A stretch of 64,000 nt of DNA from Lentinula raphanica. Lineage: Eukaryota > Basidiomycota > Agaricomycetes > Agaricales > Omphalotaceae. Below are positions 1 through 10,509 of this stretch, piece by piece (the stretch's first letter is position 1; every line of letters starts with the position of its first letter). Below the pieces are notes generated by a model. The model saw only the letters and a program-made list of their open reading frames with translations. It did no database searches and had not been told where the DNA came from. Position numbers and translations under genes: made by a program. The stretch is taken from positions 496,001 to 560,000 of the forward strand of contig JANVFP010000021.1 of assembly GCA_027919835.1 (NCBI GenBank). Direction: 5' to 3'.

Positions 1-516
1 GTACAGAGATTAGCCCGGAACCTGCTATAACAACATGTACCTACCAGAAGATTGGGTATGATATCCCAGAAGAGATAAAGCACTAGTCACGGCATGAGTA
101 AAGAAGAGATACACCACATAAAAAGCTTACTTCGGTCCAGAAACGGTGAGTACATATTTTGAACCTTGATCGAGCCTTAAGTCGACTTGGACCGTGTTTG
201 TCTACCAACCTCGCGTTACCCAAGTGTGTCGGACACAGATAGCAGAAGCAACTTACCTGTCCAGCAATAAGAGTGGCAACTGTATAGCGAGGAGACGAAC
301 GGCCATCCACTAGAACGACGGAAAGCAATAGAGAGGTAGGGGCGAAAGCATCGCGAAAGTCAAAAGAGACGGAGACATTGGTCAAGTGCAATGGGCGAGG
401 AGGGGTGATTTCGATCGATGCCCCAGATACGATATTTCTGGCCCTGTGAAAGCACTGAGATTGAGTAAGGTGAATCATGAGCCTTCGAAGAAGTCTTACC
501 AGAAGTGAACTTGCAT
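1..516 (-). CDS. 5' part of a gene just outside the element, possible nucleoplasmin-like domain
   Basis: The reading starts at ATG 516-514 with a short exon encoding MQVHFW. A 45-bp GT-AG intron follows, then an open exon to about 256, another intron, and a further exon before the gene leaves the window. The predicted protein has alternating hydrophobic strands and a segment YTVATLIAGQ that resembles the conserved end of nucleoplasmin-like domains found at the N terminus of nuclear FKBPs and related chaperones. The match is by eye and weak. The element lies about 190 bp upstream of this start codon, so the insertion probably sits in its promoter region. Confidence 0.35.
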
Positions 517-701
517 GGTGTCTGTTGAAGATTAAGTGTCAGAAGTCGAGGTCGCGGTCGTCGTTTTAGTAAGAAAATGAGTATGTCGAAAAAGATGATT
601 ACGACAGGCTTTTATGTACGGAAATCCAAGCCCTTGTTCATTCATCGGCATGTAGCTATCCAAGCACGCCGTATAAGACAAAGGAGCAATGCATGCAAAG
701 G

Positions 702-704
702 GAA
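702..704. repeat. Left target-site duplication, GAA
   Basis: GAA directly precedes the CACTGG terminus of the left inverted repeat and matches the GAA following the right terminus. A 3-bp match arises by chance about once in 64, so it supports the boundary only together with the terminal repeats. Confidence 0.65.
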
Positions 705-1177
705 CACTGGAGGGGAATCAGTATTTTACATCTGTAAAACTATCTGCATTATCAAAAATTTTACAACAAATTTCACTGTCCATCTAACCAAGGTTATACA
801 GTGTATAGAACCTCTGTGGAATGGCTTGAGAAAAACCATATTTAACCTACATTATTTCAACTGTAAAATGACATGTAAACTAGTATATATGTCCTGTGTT
901 ATATTGACATTTCTTCAAGTGTTAAACAAAAGGACTTACCGGCCATATTGTCTTTGATATACAATAAATTTCACGAGGCAAATTACCCTCGTTGAATGTC
1001 AGATTTTACGGCTGCGAAAAGAAACGGGCACTGAGCGGGCACTGAGCGGGCACCCATTGGGTAATCGTTGGGTGACCATTGGGATATCAATGGTCATTCA
1101 GGACCTCGAGTTAGCTGAAGGGACGAGCGTCGGCCTCTCTCTCTACCATCAGTCATGATTGCGGCCATTGTTTCTTC
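705..1177 (+). repeat. Left terminal inverted repeat, about 473 bp
   Basis: It aligns over its full length to the reverse complement of 61697-62166, with scattered substitutions and almost no gaps. The first 60 bases are nearly identical. Between 1026 and 1090 there is a cluster of short direct repeats (GCACTGAGCGG twice, then several CATTGGG/GTTGGG units), of the kind that forms subterminal transposase-binding arrays in CACTA elements. Open frames inside it are accidental, because the DNA rather than any protein is conserved in both copies. Confidence 0.85.
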
Positions 1178-1479
1178 TCTCAATAAATGAGTGCAATTCC
1201 AGAACGGATAGAATTGAGTAAACATTTGAGATGTCACAATCATAAGGTATCTGCCAATTGCAATACACTAGAACTTGCTGGCCAAAGGATACGTTAACTT
1301 GAACGGCCTGGAAAGCAAGGCTAACCTCCTATCGTCGTACAACCTTATCTTTATTCTTCGCCCTTCCCGTGATCTACTTGGAGCATTTCCAAGCCAGAAT
1401 ACTCGCCATCTCGTTGTTCTTACAAATCCTGATTCGGTCTGTGCTCAACCCGGAAGCTGAGGCAGTGTTCATAGTATTC
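1178..1479. other. No gene recognised
   Basis: Between the left inverted repeat and the first doubtful coding stretch I see no conserved reading frame, repeat or RNA. A 61-codon plus-strand frame here has no recognisable feature. Confidence 0.4.
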
Positions 1480-2400
1480 CCGTATGGAGTCCCGATGAAG
1501 ACTCAGTGGGCTTGGGAGAAAATGTCATAGAAGAATTCAATCTGTCCTGATTCCTGAACGCAGTGGGAAAAGGAAACATTGAAGGACTACACTCCCCAGA
1601 AGAACTAGATAATTTCGCGACACAATCGATCAACTTGCGAATATCATTCATCTTGTTCCGGCTCGTCAACTCCATCGCATCATCCTCGCATGCACTCAGC
1701 CGAACCGACGCAGGTTCTTGAAAAAAGGCGGGGTTGACTTCAGACGATGACTGGGCTCCTTGGATGATCTCTTGCGGTCTCGGAACATCGCTCACACAAG
1801 CGAGCAATCTGATAACGACTCGGTCTCCATACCATGCTTTTCACAGAGACGTGGAAGTAGGTTGGGTGCAAAGGCGATTGAGATGCGAAAAGAGAAAGGT
1901 ACCAGCGGCTGAAAGACTGGTAGCGGATGATTTTCAAAGGTTGGTGAGAGACAGGGAGGTGAGATTGAGCCATGGCCCAAAGAGGACAAAGTCGTCAGCT
2001 GGGAGGTGTGTTTGTGCCAGTAATGAACGAGGTTGCATATAAGATATATCGAGAGGCTGGAGCACACAATTTTAGAGTTCATCTCAGCATAAGGAGGCCG
2101 TGTTCTGTTTGCAGCACATACCTGCAAATTCGAATTCGGACAACCATCCAGCATGCCTTTGACACAAGTGAGTCCTGGGTGCTTGAGTGATCCATACGCG
2201 TGTCGCGTTGACTAAAGTAGCTTCATTTGACGCACCTACAAGTGCCCGTAGGTCATCGTATACAGCTCCAAAAAATTCTGCCAAACTGACCACAATATTC
2301 CAAGGGCCTTCTGCAACAGCCCTCGACGAGCGACGAGGGCAGTTCTGCAATTCCTCCAACGTAAGTTTGTCATCTGCTTTCCTCAAGTCGGTCTCAGTAC
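1480..2400 (-). other. Possible minus-strand gene, unidentified
   Basis: Several open minus-strand stretches could be spliced together. At 2386-2200 there is a well-composed segment including TLEELQNC and VVSLAEFFGAVYDDLRALVG, and at 1800-1480 a Ser/Glu-rich tail. No family is recognised, no ATG is obvious in the first stretch, and the frames do not join cleanly. It may be a decayed gene. Confidence 0.22.
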
Positions 2401-2813
2401 TAGGCGATATTCCACCGGGACCATCTCTGTTGCTCCATCTTCAGTAACATTTGCATCGTCCGAGCACGACACTGCGCGTTCTCATCCAAGCCTCCCAGAC
2501 GCCTGATACTGACGAACGCTCAGGTGATTCCACATGCTGACACGGCTCACTCTGCATTTGATAACTCCTCTGTAGTCAAAGTGTCTCGGGATAACCACGT
2601 CGTGCATGCAAGTTGATCAACGCGAGATGTCGGAACGAGGAGCGGTTTTCTAACGATCACATCGTGAATTTCCGTTGGCTGACCGCGTTCTGAGTGCTCA
2701 TTTGGATGACATAGCCGCGTAAAGCTGACGAATGGTTCGAAGATGTTGAGCAGAGTAGATGAATAGAGAATTTGTGTCCCTGTGAGGTCAAGCGATATTG
2801 GTATCCTCCGATA

Positions 2814-3026
2814 CTACGTGACGAAAGGAGGAAAACTAGGAGTCGGACATTGAAATTTGAAACCTTGGACAGAAACAGTGAGGTCGTACGAGTTTAGATT
2901 GATGTCGATGTCCTCGATGTCCAGAATACGGACACCAAACTGGTTACTGTGGCGTCCAATTTTTTGGATGACCAAGTCGACTTCGAGAAAAGTAGTATCC
3001 CTGGAGACGTTCGTGATTAATACCAC
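2814..3026 (-). other. Possible terminal exon of an unidentified minus-strand gene
   Basis: The frame reads as a hydrophobic-patterned peptide (for example FGVRILDIEDIDINLN and SYDLTVSVQGF) ending in a stop at 2814. It looks more protein-like than the plus-strand frames over it, but no family is recognised and upstream exons are unclear. It lies head-to-head with the protease gene that follows. Confidence 0.25.
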
Positions 3027-3304
3027 AATTGTTTGGACTCGGTACTCCTCCAGCCTTCAGAAAATTACTGGAGATAACCAAGCTATGGAGATGTGACTCG
3101 GAGCGCTGGCGCTGATGCGTCAACGGTACGGTCAACGCCCTTTTTGTTTATCAAGCGCTCATGTACGTACCTATCTTATCGCTCAGATCTGAGGATTATT
3201 TGCCAACGTCCTGCAACGTCGCCTCTCTTCTTGTCACGACTTGGGCAGCAGGTGTACAGACTCAAGAATACACCTAGTGAGCCTGCTGACATTACTCATC
3301 TCCA

Positions 3305-4919
3305 TTGAAGGGCACTGATGTTTTTGTCACGATGGCTTACTATGATGTGAAGGAAAGATTGGTCGGGACGATTCATCATCCACAGACACAAATGGAATCA
3401 CGAAGCGCCAACGGTGATTACATTGTTCGGTGTTCTCTTGCAATTTTTGATTGGTTTACTATCAGCAGCAGAGGTAATCCTGATATCTGAAGCGGTTCTT
3501 CCACCCCCAGGAATCTTGACTACCTGCCTCAATGATTTGAGCGAAAGCGTCAAACATTGGTTTCTGGAAACCGGATTTCCCTTACCTCGAAGCGAAGCAG
3601 AACTGCCCAATTTCACCGTCGAGGGTTGGCTGGAGAATTTGAATGAAGTTATGACCGCTAAGTCGCAATATCACTGGAAAAACCTCATATCCGGCGACCT
3701 TGAATCGTATCAGTTGATCATCGACGAAAGGGCAAGATTTCGCGACATAGAAGTACACAGAAAACTGCTTCTGTATACGTTTCTCGAAGCCGTGAAATCG
3801 TGCCAATCTGAAGGACACTCGACGTTGGCAGAGATTATTTCCTACCAACATTCTCTATTTCGACGTGCCAGCCTGGTCTTTTTAGCCATGAGCCAGAGTC
3901 TTGAGCGAACAATTAATTCATGGAAAGATATGTACCCGTCAGTAGGAGATGCGTTGTTGAGCAAAGTGCGTGTGTATCAAACCTTTGGAATCTGTTATGT
4001 TGAACGTAAATCATTCAGCGAATAACTGCCCTGCAGGGGGCTGGCAAGGAATACCCGTTTCCGAAGACAACCTGGAATGACGAATATATCATCAATCATA
4101 ATGATCTCGACCGCATGCTGTCCTTGAAATGGCTCAATTCTAATCTCATGAATGTATTCATTTCAAAACTCAACGCCAAATTTTCTCATCCAGACAATCA
4201 ACAATGTGTCGCGTATCTGGATACCAATTTTGCATATCATTACATTCTTCCCGCATCGAAACCACACGACACCCTCAAAAACTCAGAAGGCGAGATCAGA
4301 TCCAAACCATTGAAGGTGGGCATTCGAATTCATCTTAGTATATCACACCAGTACCAAGGACTTGTACTTAGGCCCTCAGACCTCGTTTCGAGAACCGGAA
4401 TATCAGACTGATATTTCCCCTCAACATAAATAATACGCATTGGTTTGTAGGGTCAATCTGCGCGGCCTCGTCAACAATGCAGGTTTTTGACTCATTAGAA
4501 AGAGGGAGTTTAAATACACAAGTCTACCAAACTGCATACGAGGTAAGCTACTTGATCATACCACAATTTCAAGCTGTGTTAAGTTACAAACGATTGAACA
4601 GAACATGCAGCAGGTATGGAAAGTACTTGTGGAGGCATGGTCCGACACTTTAAGCAATCACGAGCAAAGGTGGAAACTTGAAATTCATTCCAAAGTAAGT
4701 ATAGTCTACGGTTCGACACTGCAGCGACTGAGTGTCTATAAGATACCTAGGCAAGTCAACAATTCTGATTGTGGAATTTTCGCAATCATGTACATGTTGC
4801 ATCTGGGATATGGTCCGCACATTAATAATGAACAAGTGCCAGTTTCATATCGACTGCCCCCTCAGTCGAAAAATTTGGCAGGTTTGCGCTTACTCTTATT
4901 GGAGGAACTTGGGTTATGA
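3305..4919 (+). CDS. Ulp1-like cysteine protease (peptidase C48), SUMO-protease type
   Basis: C48 proteases cleave SUMO or related proteins from their targets. Exons that join in phase are 3472-3965, 4037-4315, 4372-4542 and 4602-4919. An upstream exon ending about 3414 joins in frame but its start (about 3305) is uncertain. The catalytic domain begins with LKWLNSNLMNVFISKL. It then shows the His of NINNTHWF, the Asp of MQVFDSL and the active-site Cys in QVNNSDCGIFA, so His, Asp, Gln and Cys are all present. About 180 residues of unknown function precede the domain. Ulp1-like proteases are a known accessory of CACTA/CMC and KDZ transposons, which fits its place near the left end of the element. 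No frameshift or internal stop was found. Confidence 0.8.
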
Positions 4920-5339
4920 TCTGAGTTGGGAAATATCAAGAGTGTGGCAGGATGCAATATTACAAAAGATTATTACTGCTCTTCAAATGTAGAACAATCA
5001 AATTTTTTGGTTATGCAGATAGATCCTCCGATCCGGATTTTTATCGAGTTGTAAATATCTGCATCTGACTAAGTTGGTTCAGTAAAGATACAAATGTGCT
5101 GTAATATTTGGACCCATGTCTTGAGGCGTGTACTTAATAGTAAACCTAGAGGGTCACATATATCCAGCATTCATATAAGCATAAATTATGTGAATGAGGC
5201 GGTTTCAGAATACACAAAGGGAACATTATAATGTCCAATCGAGCAACTCCAACCCCTCCCTCCACATTTCCCGACGGTACGCTAACCATTTCTTCAACAA
5301 TTATGGAGATGCATAGTAAGAACAGAAATCTTTGTGGTT
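4920..5339. other. Intergenic, nothing recognised
   Basis: AT-rich spacer after the protease stop codon. I find no coding segment, repeat or RNA. Confidence 0.4.
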
Positions 5340-6210
5340 TATGAAGCCATTGTGGCACCAACGGAAAAGCCCTGCAGCAGAGTATAACGAGCAAACATCG
5401 CGGAGCGTCTCTGGCCACCACCAAAACTGCCACTTATGGGTGCTGCACCATACGTTCCTCGCGAATTCGGTTTCCTCTTCATGGGGGTAAAGTCGAGTAC
5501 CTTCTGAGCCTGTTCGAGCCTTTGGTCAACGATAGAATCAAAGTCCTGCGGACGACGACCCATAACTACAAGAGGGAGGCCTGAGTTGTCCTTTGTAATG
5601 TTTGTATGCCCAGCACGCAAGCGATAAGGCCATCTTAGAGAACATCTGACCAAGGACAGTGCCAGAACCATACATAATCTCGAAGAAGTCGAGAGCAGCA
5701 GGAGGTTGTATTCACAGGATTAGCCCCACCTTAATTTTGCATAAGTTCAAGAATATCACTTGCATGGAATCGTGGCTTAACCAAGTGTTGGAACTGCCAG
5801 TATCGACTATCAATCCAAAGAGTTCCAGTCAGAAAGAGTACAAGCATCGAAGAACGTTAATGCCTACAGTTCTTTCCGCCCACAACCGAGTTGATCGTGA
5901 AGGTCACAATCTGGTCGGTAAGACTAGCAGAGGGAGGGGCCGAAGACGCAAGCCCCTTCGTCCGCGTTTTGATCTCACCTTGCGTAATACTGACAGCACC
6001 GTTCCTCGGCTCATGGACGAGTGTATTAACCAATATCTGCGATGAGCACAAAGAGTTGAGAGAGAGTGAGTCGACTCTCGCCGAGTCTGACGTTTGCAAT
6101 TGCACCGTGCTATCACTGCCACGGTGAGCATAAGATACGCGATGGCTGCCCACTGACCAGTACATGTACACTACGCGTGGTGAGTATCGTTTCGGCAACT
6201 GAGGCATCTA
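5340..6210 (-). pseudogene. Decayed A1 aspartic protease (polyporopepsin-like) fragment
   Basis: Pepsin-family enzymes use two DTG/DSG motifs. On the minus strand at about 5812-5770 the frame reads LIVDTGSSNTWL, the textbook first active-site motif. About 110 bp downstream (about 5680-5640) EIMYGSGTVLGQ matches the flap region that follows it in fungal polyporopepsins. Upstream segments such as VTFTINSVVGG fit the start of the mature enzyme. These pieces are in different frames and cannot be joined by clean introns, and the second catalytic Asp and C-terminal half are absent. The open frame at 5671-5339 beyond them does not look like protease sequence. I read this as a broken host gene. Confidence 0.5.
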
Positions 6211-6340
6211 AGCACTTACATCGGTGCTGGCCAGCTTATGAAGTATACTGAAGAAGACAACATCCATACAATATATGATCGTTTTACATGACTGAGCGAT
6301 AAGGCTGAACGTCTAGATACCCATTCTGCGTGTCTTCAAT

Positions 6341-7114
6341 TTAGAGCTGACCTTCAGCTAAGCCAATGTCTGCACGTTCTTCCGTCTCTTCCAAAAGTTC
6401 CTCTCTAGCTTGGGGGACTCTAGCATCTTTATGCTCGAGGACCATGCGTGCTTCCTAAGCCACAATCAGTGAATGTCGAGGTAAGTGAAAAATCAGATAC
6501 CGTACCCGGAGTCGTTTTGCACGAAGAACAGGCCAGATGAATAGAACCATGGTGCTCACAGTGACCACACACATGATCAGCGAAACTCTGAATTTCATGA
6601 GAGAACCATCGGAAGGCAGTGCGGGAGTGATCGATACAGGCGATGCCATTGTTGAAGAGGGTGTACTCAGGTCAGCCATGAGACTGCCGCTGAGAGAAGA
6701 TGTGACGCTTTCGGATGCACTCGCTGGGGTCAAAGATGAACGCGCCACTGTAATCGGTCCATCAAAGAAATCGACGAAGGCCTGAAACATCAGGTGAGTC
6801 GTGCGGTGATCGGTGGCAGTACTCGACGAGGACGGTATGATTGTCGAGGTCCCCTCAAGAAGTTTGACAAAGGATGGCGACACGGGGTGAGCTGTGGGAG
6901 TCCCAGCCACATGATTCGGGACGGGCAGATTATTCATAGTCAAGATTGCTGGTGTTGGTGTAGTCAAGGAAGGAGATGTTTGTTGTGATTCTTGAAGACT
7001 TTTCGCGATGGTCTCCAATATTTCTAAAATTTCAGTGAGTGGTGCTTTATATAGTCAATCGCAGGGCTTACGGGACAAAAACGTGTAATCCGATATGCAC
7101 AGGTTTGAGAACAT
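6341..7114 (-). CDS. Single-pass membrane protein with Ser/Thr-rich ectodomain, 224 aa
   Basis: Three exons join in phase: 7114-7072, 7023-6506 and 6454-6341, with introns of 48 and 51 bp. The start ATG at 7114 gives MFSNLCISDYTF. Residues about 20-150 are rich in Ser, Thr and Pro. One transmembrane helix follows (VSLIMCVVTVSTMVLFIW), then a basic stop-transfer RAKRLR and a charged tail rich in Glu ending AEGQL. There is no clear signal peptide, so topology is uncertain. A TATA-like element (TTTATATAG on the minus strand, about 7193-7201) lies about 80 bp upstream. I do not recognise a family; layout resembles small fungal sensor-like proteins, but that is only a resemblance. The frame is intact. 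Confidence 0.6.
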
Positions 7115-7139
7115 GAGGCCTGAGGCCTGAGGCCTGAGG
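7114..7139. repeat. 7-bp tandem repeat TGAGGCC, almost four copies
   Basis: Three perfect TGAGGCC units and a partial fourth abut the start codon of the membrane-protein gene, in its 5' leader. Confidence 0.7.
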
Positions 7140-7423
7140 GTTCGACTCGGACGCGCCTCGCGCCTTTCCAAGTCAGCTGATTTGATCTTGATCTATATAA
7201 ACTTGGAAAATAGGCTATAGCTTTGAAAGATGGTAGATAGATGTGAGTGGACAAGTGGAGAGCCAGAGTCCTTTGTCTGGTGGTAATTGTTGCATAGGAA
7301 TAGAGAGAAATATGATGAAGTTAGAGTTTGAGTTCGTGGTTCAACCTTGTGACTCGAAGCGGGCGCTTAACATATAGCGCTCACGAAATCTCGATGAATG
7401 AGTGATGCGTGACGCGTTGCGTT

Positions 7424-7439
7424 GACGGTCCAAGCATAA
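7424..7439 (+). promoter_or_regulatory. Conserved 16-bp upstream motif shared by the two orphan paralogs
   Basis: GACGGTCCAAGCATAA lies 75 bp before the start codon of the gene at 7514. The identical 16-mer occurs, in the corresponding orientation, 93 bp before the start of its paralog at 59251. The surrounding promoter sequence is otherwise diverged, so the motif is probably a conserved core promoter or factor site. Confidence 0.55.
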
Positions 7440-7513
7440 CTATGGTATAAGGCCACACATTTCAAATGCTTATCCTTCTCCTCACTCTTCCATGCTCATA
7501 GAGGAACGCTCAC

Positions 7514-9211
7514 ATGAATCAAAGACACTCTCCCGTCAAAACTAATGCAACGGTAGCTCTCAATTTCTGGTGTACATGTACGATCGCGACATCTGCTCAT
7601 GCTGGTCATCTATAGAAACTGAAGGTAGTGGCTCAGGAGTCGCCTGCCACCCACCCAATGGTATTGGAACTTGGACACCGTATTATTGCACTTCAGAACG
7701 AAGTCAAGCTTAGAGATGTGGCTTTGCTAAAGGTTCAGGATGACTGGAAGAACAAGCAGCAGGAACTGGACAGGACTATCGAAGAGGTTTTGGTAATGCT
7801 TGATCTGCTCTCGTATGCTGGCGCTTTCTCATCTTTGCAGGACTGGGTCCCTCGCGCCATCATCGATGCTCGAAGAAAGCACGATTACACCTACCGCTTG
7901 CTACTCCAGACGAGCTCTCAACTCATGTCTTATCAGCGGCAACTGAAAATTCCAATGTCGCCAGGCTTTGCGGGAGAGCTGAAAGAGTGTTCCCCAAACG
8001 ACCTTATCAAGATCCATGCTGAAGCTGGTGATGTCAGTGCCGTACTACGTCAGGAGTTGGCAGATTCCGAGGTGAAAAACTTATCTTTCTCTTCCCTGCA
8101 ATGCTTTTGTAAATGCTTTATATCCAGCAAGCTCATGAACAGGAGGTCGCCAAACTCAACGAAAGAGTGGCTTATCTGGAAGCCAGGCTTGCAAATGCAA
8201 AATCGGAGGGCGAATGCGCTCGACTCGAAATAGGCTCAGTGAGTAGAATGCCGCTGTCTGGAGCAATTACCGATTAGAATTACTAAGGGAAGCGAATGTG
8301 ACGAGAGCGAGATTAACTATTTAGAAGACGGAAATGCTCAACTCGAATCAGGCTCAGTGAGGAATGCTCTATGTGTTAATATGACAAGATCTGACAAACA
8401 TTGCAATCACTATAGGTATCAGTATTGGGACGCATGTCTTCACGGTCATCTGCAGCGATAGAAAAGGTATACGCTGTGCGTGTTGTCTCTGATCTTCGTC
8501 TATCCCAATTGCTGACTTCATTGTCAGCAGCCCCAAAGAGGAGAGAACAACGATATGCCCTCTACCACACTCGTAAATGAGGTCTGTGGCAACGAATAGT
8601 CGAATTGGTGTCGCGCTGATTAAGCCTTTTAGGGTCGCCCTCATGTCCCCGATCTCTCGTCCTACCATCTTCCTTTTTCCCCAGAAGCATTGGCTGTCAA
8701 GTGGTTCAAAGATGCTTTCGATTTTTTGAACATCGACCTTGGAACGTCCTTCGCTACCTTGGTAGCCTGTTGGCTCAAATTCGAGGGCCTTTATGGATGG
8801 AAATCGAGCAGAAACGCGCTTTCGAATGTCAATCGCCCCGAAGAAGTCACTAAATGGATTCGATATGGGCGTTATACTAAGATCGAAATCGTCATTGCAC
8901 CTTCACAAATCGAGGAATTCGCGGAAAGAATGTGGCTGTGGTGGGTGCATCTTCAGCCAGAATGGCGAGAACTTGGGCAAGATTTGCGGCTCTTACCAGT
9001 CGATCAATTTGGAGACGATTGGAGGTCGCTTGACATTCATGGTATCAACGGTTGGTTGAGTCTGCTCGCTGGTCTCAGATGGTGGGGTGAGAGTCTTGCA
9101 CAGCTTGACAGCTCTGAACGAAACAGCCGAAGTAACGATTGGTTGGAGCTCATAGCGGACATGTGCAAAATGCTCGAGGGTTTGATTATGTACAAACAAA
9201 AGACGATGTAG
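7514..9211 (+). CDS. Orphan Agaricomycete family protein, copy 1: coiled coil plus W-rich domain, 436 aa
   Basis: Eight exons join in phase: 7514-7552, 7616-7792, 7841-8071, 8128-8238, 8288-8356, 8416-8466, 8528-8581 and 8633-9211. The N terminus is MNQRHSPVK. Residues about 25-75 form a heptad-rich coiled coil, a second helical repeat lies in exon 4, and the last exon encodes a conserved 190-residue domain. Landmarks there are VNRPEEVTKWIRYGR, WWVHLQPEWR and GINGWLSLLAGLRWW. I recognise this domain as a family of unknown function that recurs many times in mushroom genomes. Its paralog is at 57210-59251 in inverted orientation, with the same final-exon length of 579 nt. Exon 5 here looks like a fusion of two exons that remain separate in the paralog. 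No function is assigned. Confidence 0.8.
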
Positions 9212-10089
9212 TTCCTGTAGATTTCGTTCAAGTTATCTGAGACTTTGGAGTCCTCTGCATCACAATCATGAGACGCGATTACATACCTTTACAGATTTCA
9301 GTCGACTCCTCGCATGCCCAGCTTTGCAAGACATCAGCACAGCCAATGAACCTTTCCGAGCTTGCGCCGAAGGTCAGAAGGCAGCCTTGACAAACTTAAT
9401 GACCTATCCGAGCTCGAGGAGATAGAGGGATTAGAACTGCCTGCTGAAAAATGTATCTGCCGTGGAGGCTAACAGTGCTACACTAAGTGTTCACTCTGTA
9501 CCCGAATAAATGTTGTTTGATATCCTCACCCTACATTAGCTTGGCACTTGCCCCAAACCCTTCCACCAGAAAGTCGATGAATTCTAGGTCTCTGGAGGCA
9601 GTGTCGTCTGAAAACCTGTGCATGAAATAAAAGATCGTCTTGAGTCGTCTTGATGGCGCTGCTTGCTTCAAGTAAGTACGGAATGAATGAATGAATCAGA
9701 CCGGTTGTGAAAGATATCGATAAGACTGGGGAGATCAATACCAGATGGTATAAAATACTTGACCGACGATATCGGTGATGCGATGGCAAATGGTTTGGAT
9801 GATGATCCACTGAGCATTCGGACAAACGGCTTCGAAGATGATTCATTCTGGATTTGCTGCTCTTTGCATTGATTATACATAGACCGTTACTCGTCCGATA
9901 AGGCTTCATCCCCCAGAGCTGGACTCTATCCTGAAACACCGAGAAATTCGTCTTTTGGGACGGACAAGGAATGTTTCAGACATGAACGATGCTTCACTAC
10001 TGTGTGCTGGGCACATATTCGAGTGTAATAAGTTATGTTCGAGATAGATTGTACAACTGTTGCTTCCGGACTAGATAGGCAGATGCTGG
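9212..10089. other. No clear gene; doubtful minus-strand stretch
   Basis: Open minus-strand frames at 9526-9939 and 9668-9880 have no recognisable family. They lie downstream of the acetyltransferase relic on the same strand and may be its decayed 3' part or unrelated sequence. Nothing else is seen here. Confidence 0.3.
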
Positions 10090-10505
10090 AAAGACATCAT
10101 ACAAGTCAGCCACATTCGCAAAGCACTTAAGGAGGCTTCGACATTACCTTGGCCTTGGAGAACTTCAAACCCAACTCATTACTTTCCCTCTTCAAACGAC
10201 TCGAATCTTTATCTGCGGGCTTCTTGGCCAACGAAGGTGAGTATTTTTCAGCTAGGGTGGGCCACAAGTGCTCTGCTGCATAACGATCGAACTTCTCTTG
10301 AGTTCCTCGAGGCTAGTACATACCCAATGACTTCGCGAGGATCATCGTCTGAAGAAGAGTTGTGATCGTCGACCAGCACGAAGCCAAGGGTGGTAGGGAA
10401 TTCGACGTAGGGTACGACATACGTTAAACCTGGGAGTTCTTTGAAATCGTGAAGATCGTCCGCATTGGCCTCCTTTCGCGGTGAGGAGATAGATTCAGCA
10501 AATCG
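10090..10505 (-). pseudogene. Decayed GNAT-type N-acetyltransferase fragment
   Basis: The minus strand encodes a stretch with KELPGLTYVVPYVEF, TLGFVLVDD and REVIGYVLASRNS, followed one base out of frame by EKFDRYAAEHLWPTLAEKY. Together these match the first half of a fungal GNAT fold: hydrophobic strands, the entry to the acetyl-CoA site, then a helix. The frame change near 10300 cannot be explained by an intron of normal length. No in-frame start codon precedes the segment, and the acetyl-CoA P-loop half is not found. The piece begins just after the GT15 stop codon on the same strand. Confidence 0.5.
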
Positions 10506-10509
10506 AACA

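Noticed and set aside
577..957. Open frame of 126 codons overlapping the left inverted repeat, and a matching minus-strand frame at 61626-62045
   Set aside because: The similarity between the two is due to the repeated DNA of the terminal repeats; composition is not protein-like and the frames extend into non-repeat sequence differently.
705..1177. Interpreting the 470-bp repeats as LTRs of a retrotransposon
   Set aside because: The copies are in inverted, not direct, orientation, start CACTG rather than TG, and no reverse transcriptase or integrase lies between them.
1480..2400. Cytochrome P450 or other enzyme identity for the minus-strand stretches
   Set aside because: No heme-binding or other diagnostic motif is visible; left as unidentified.
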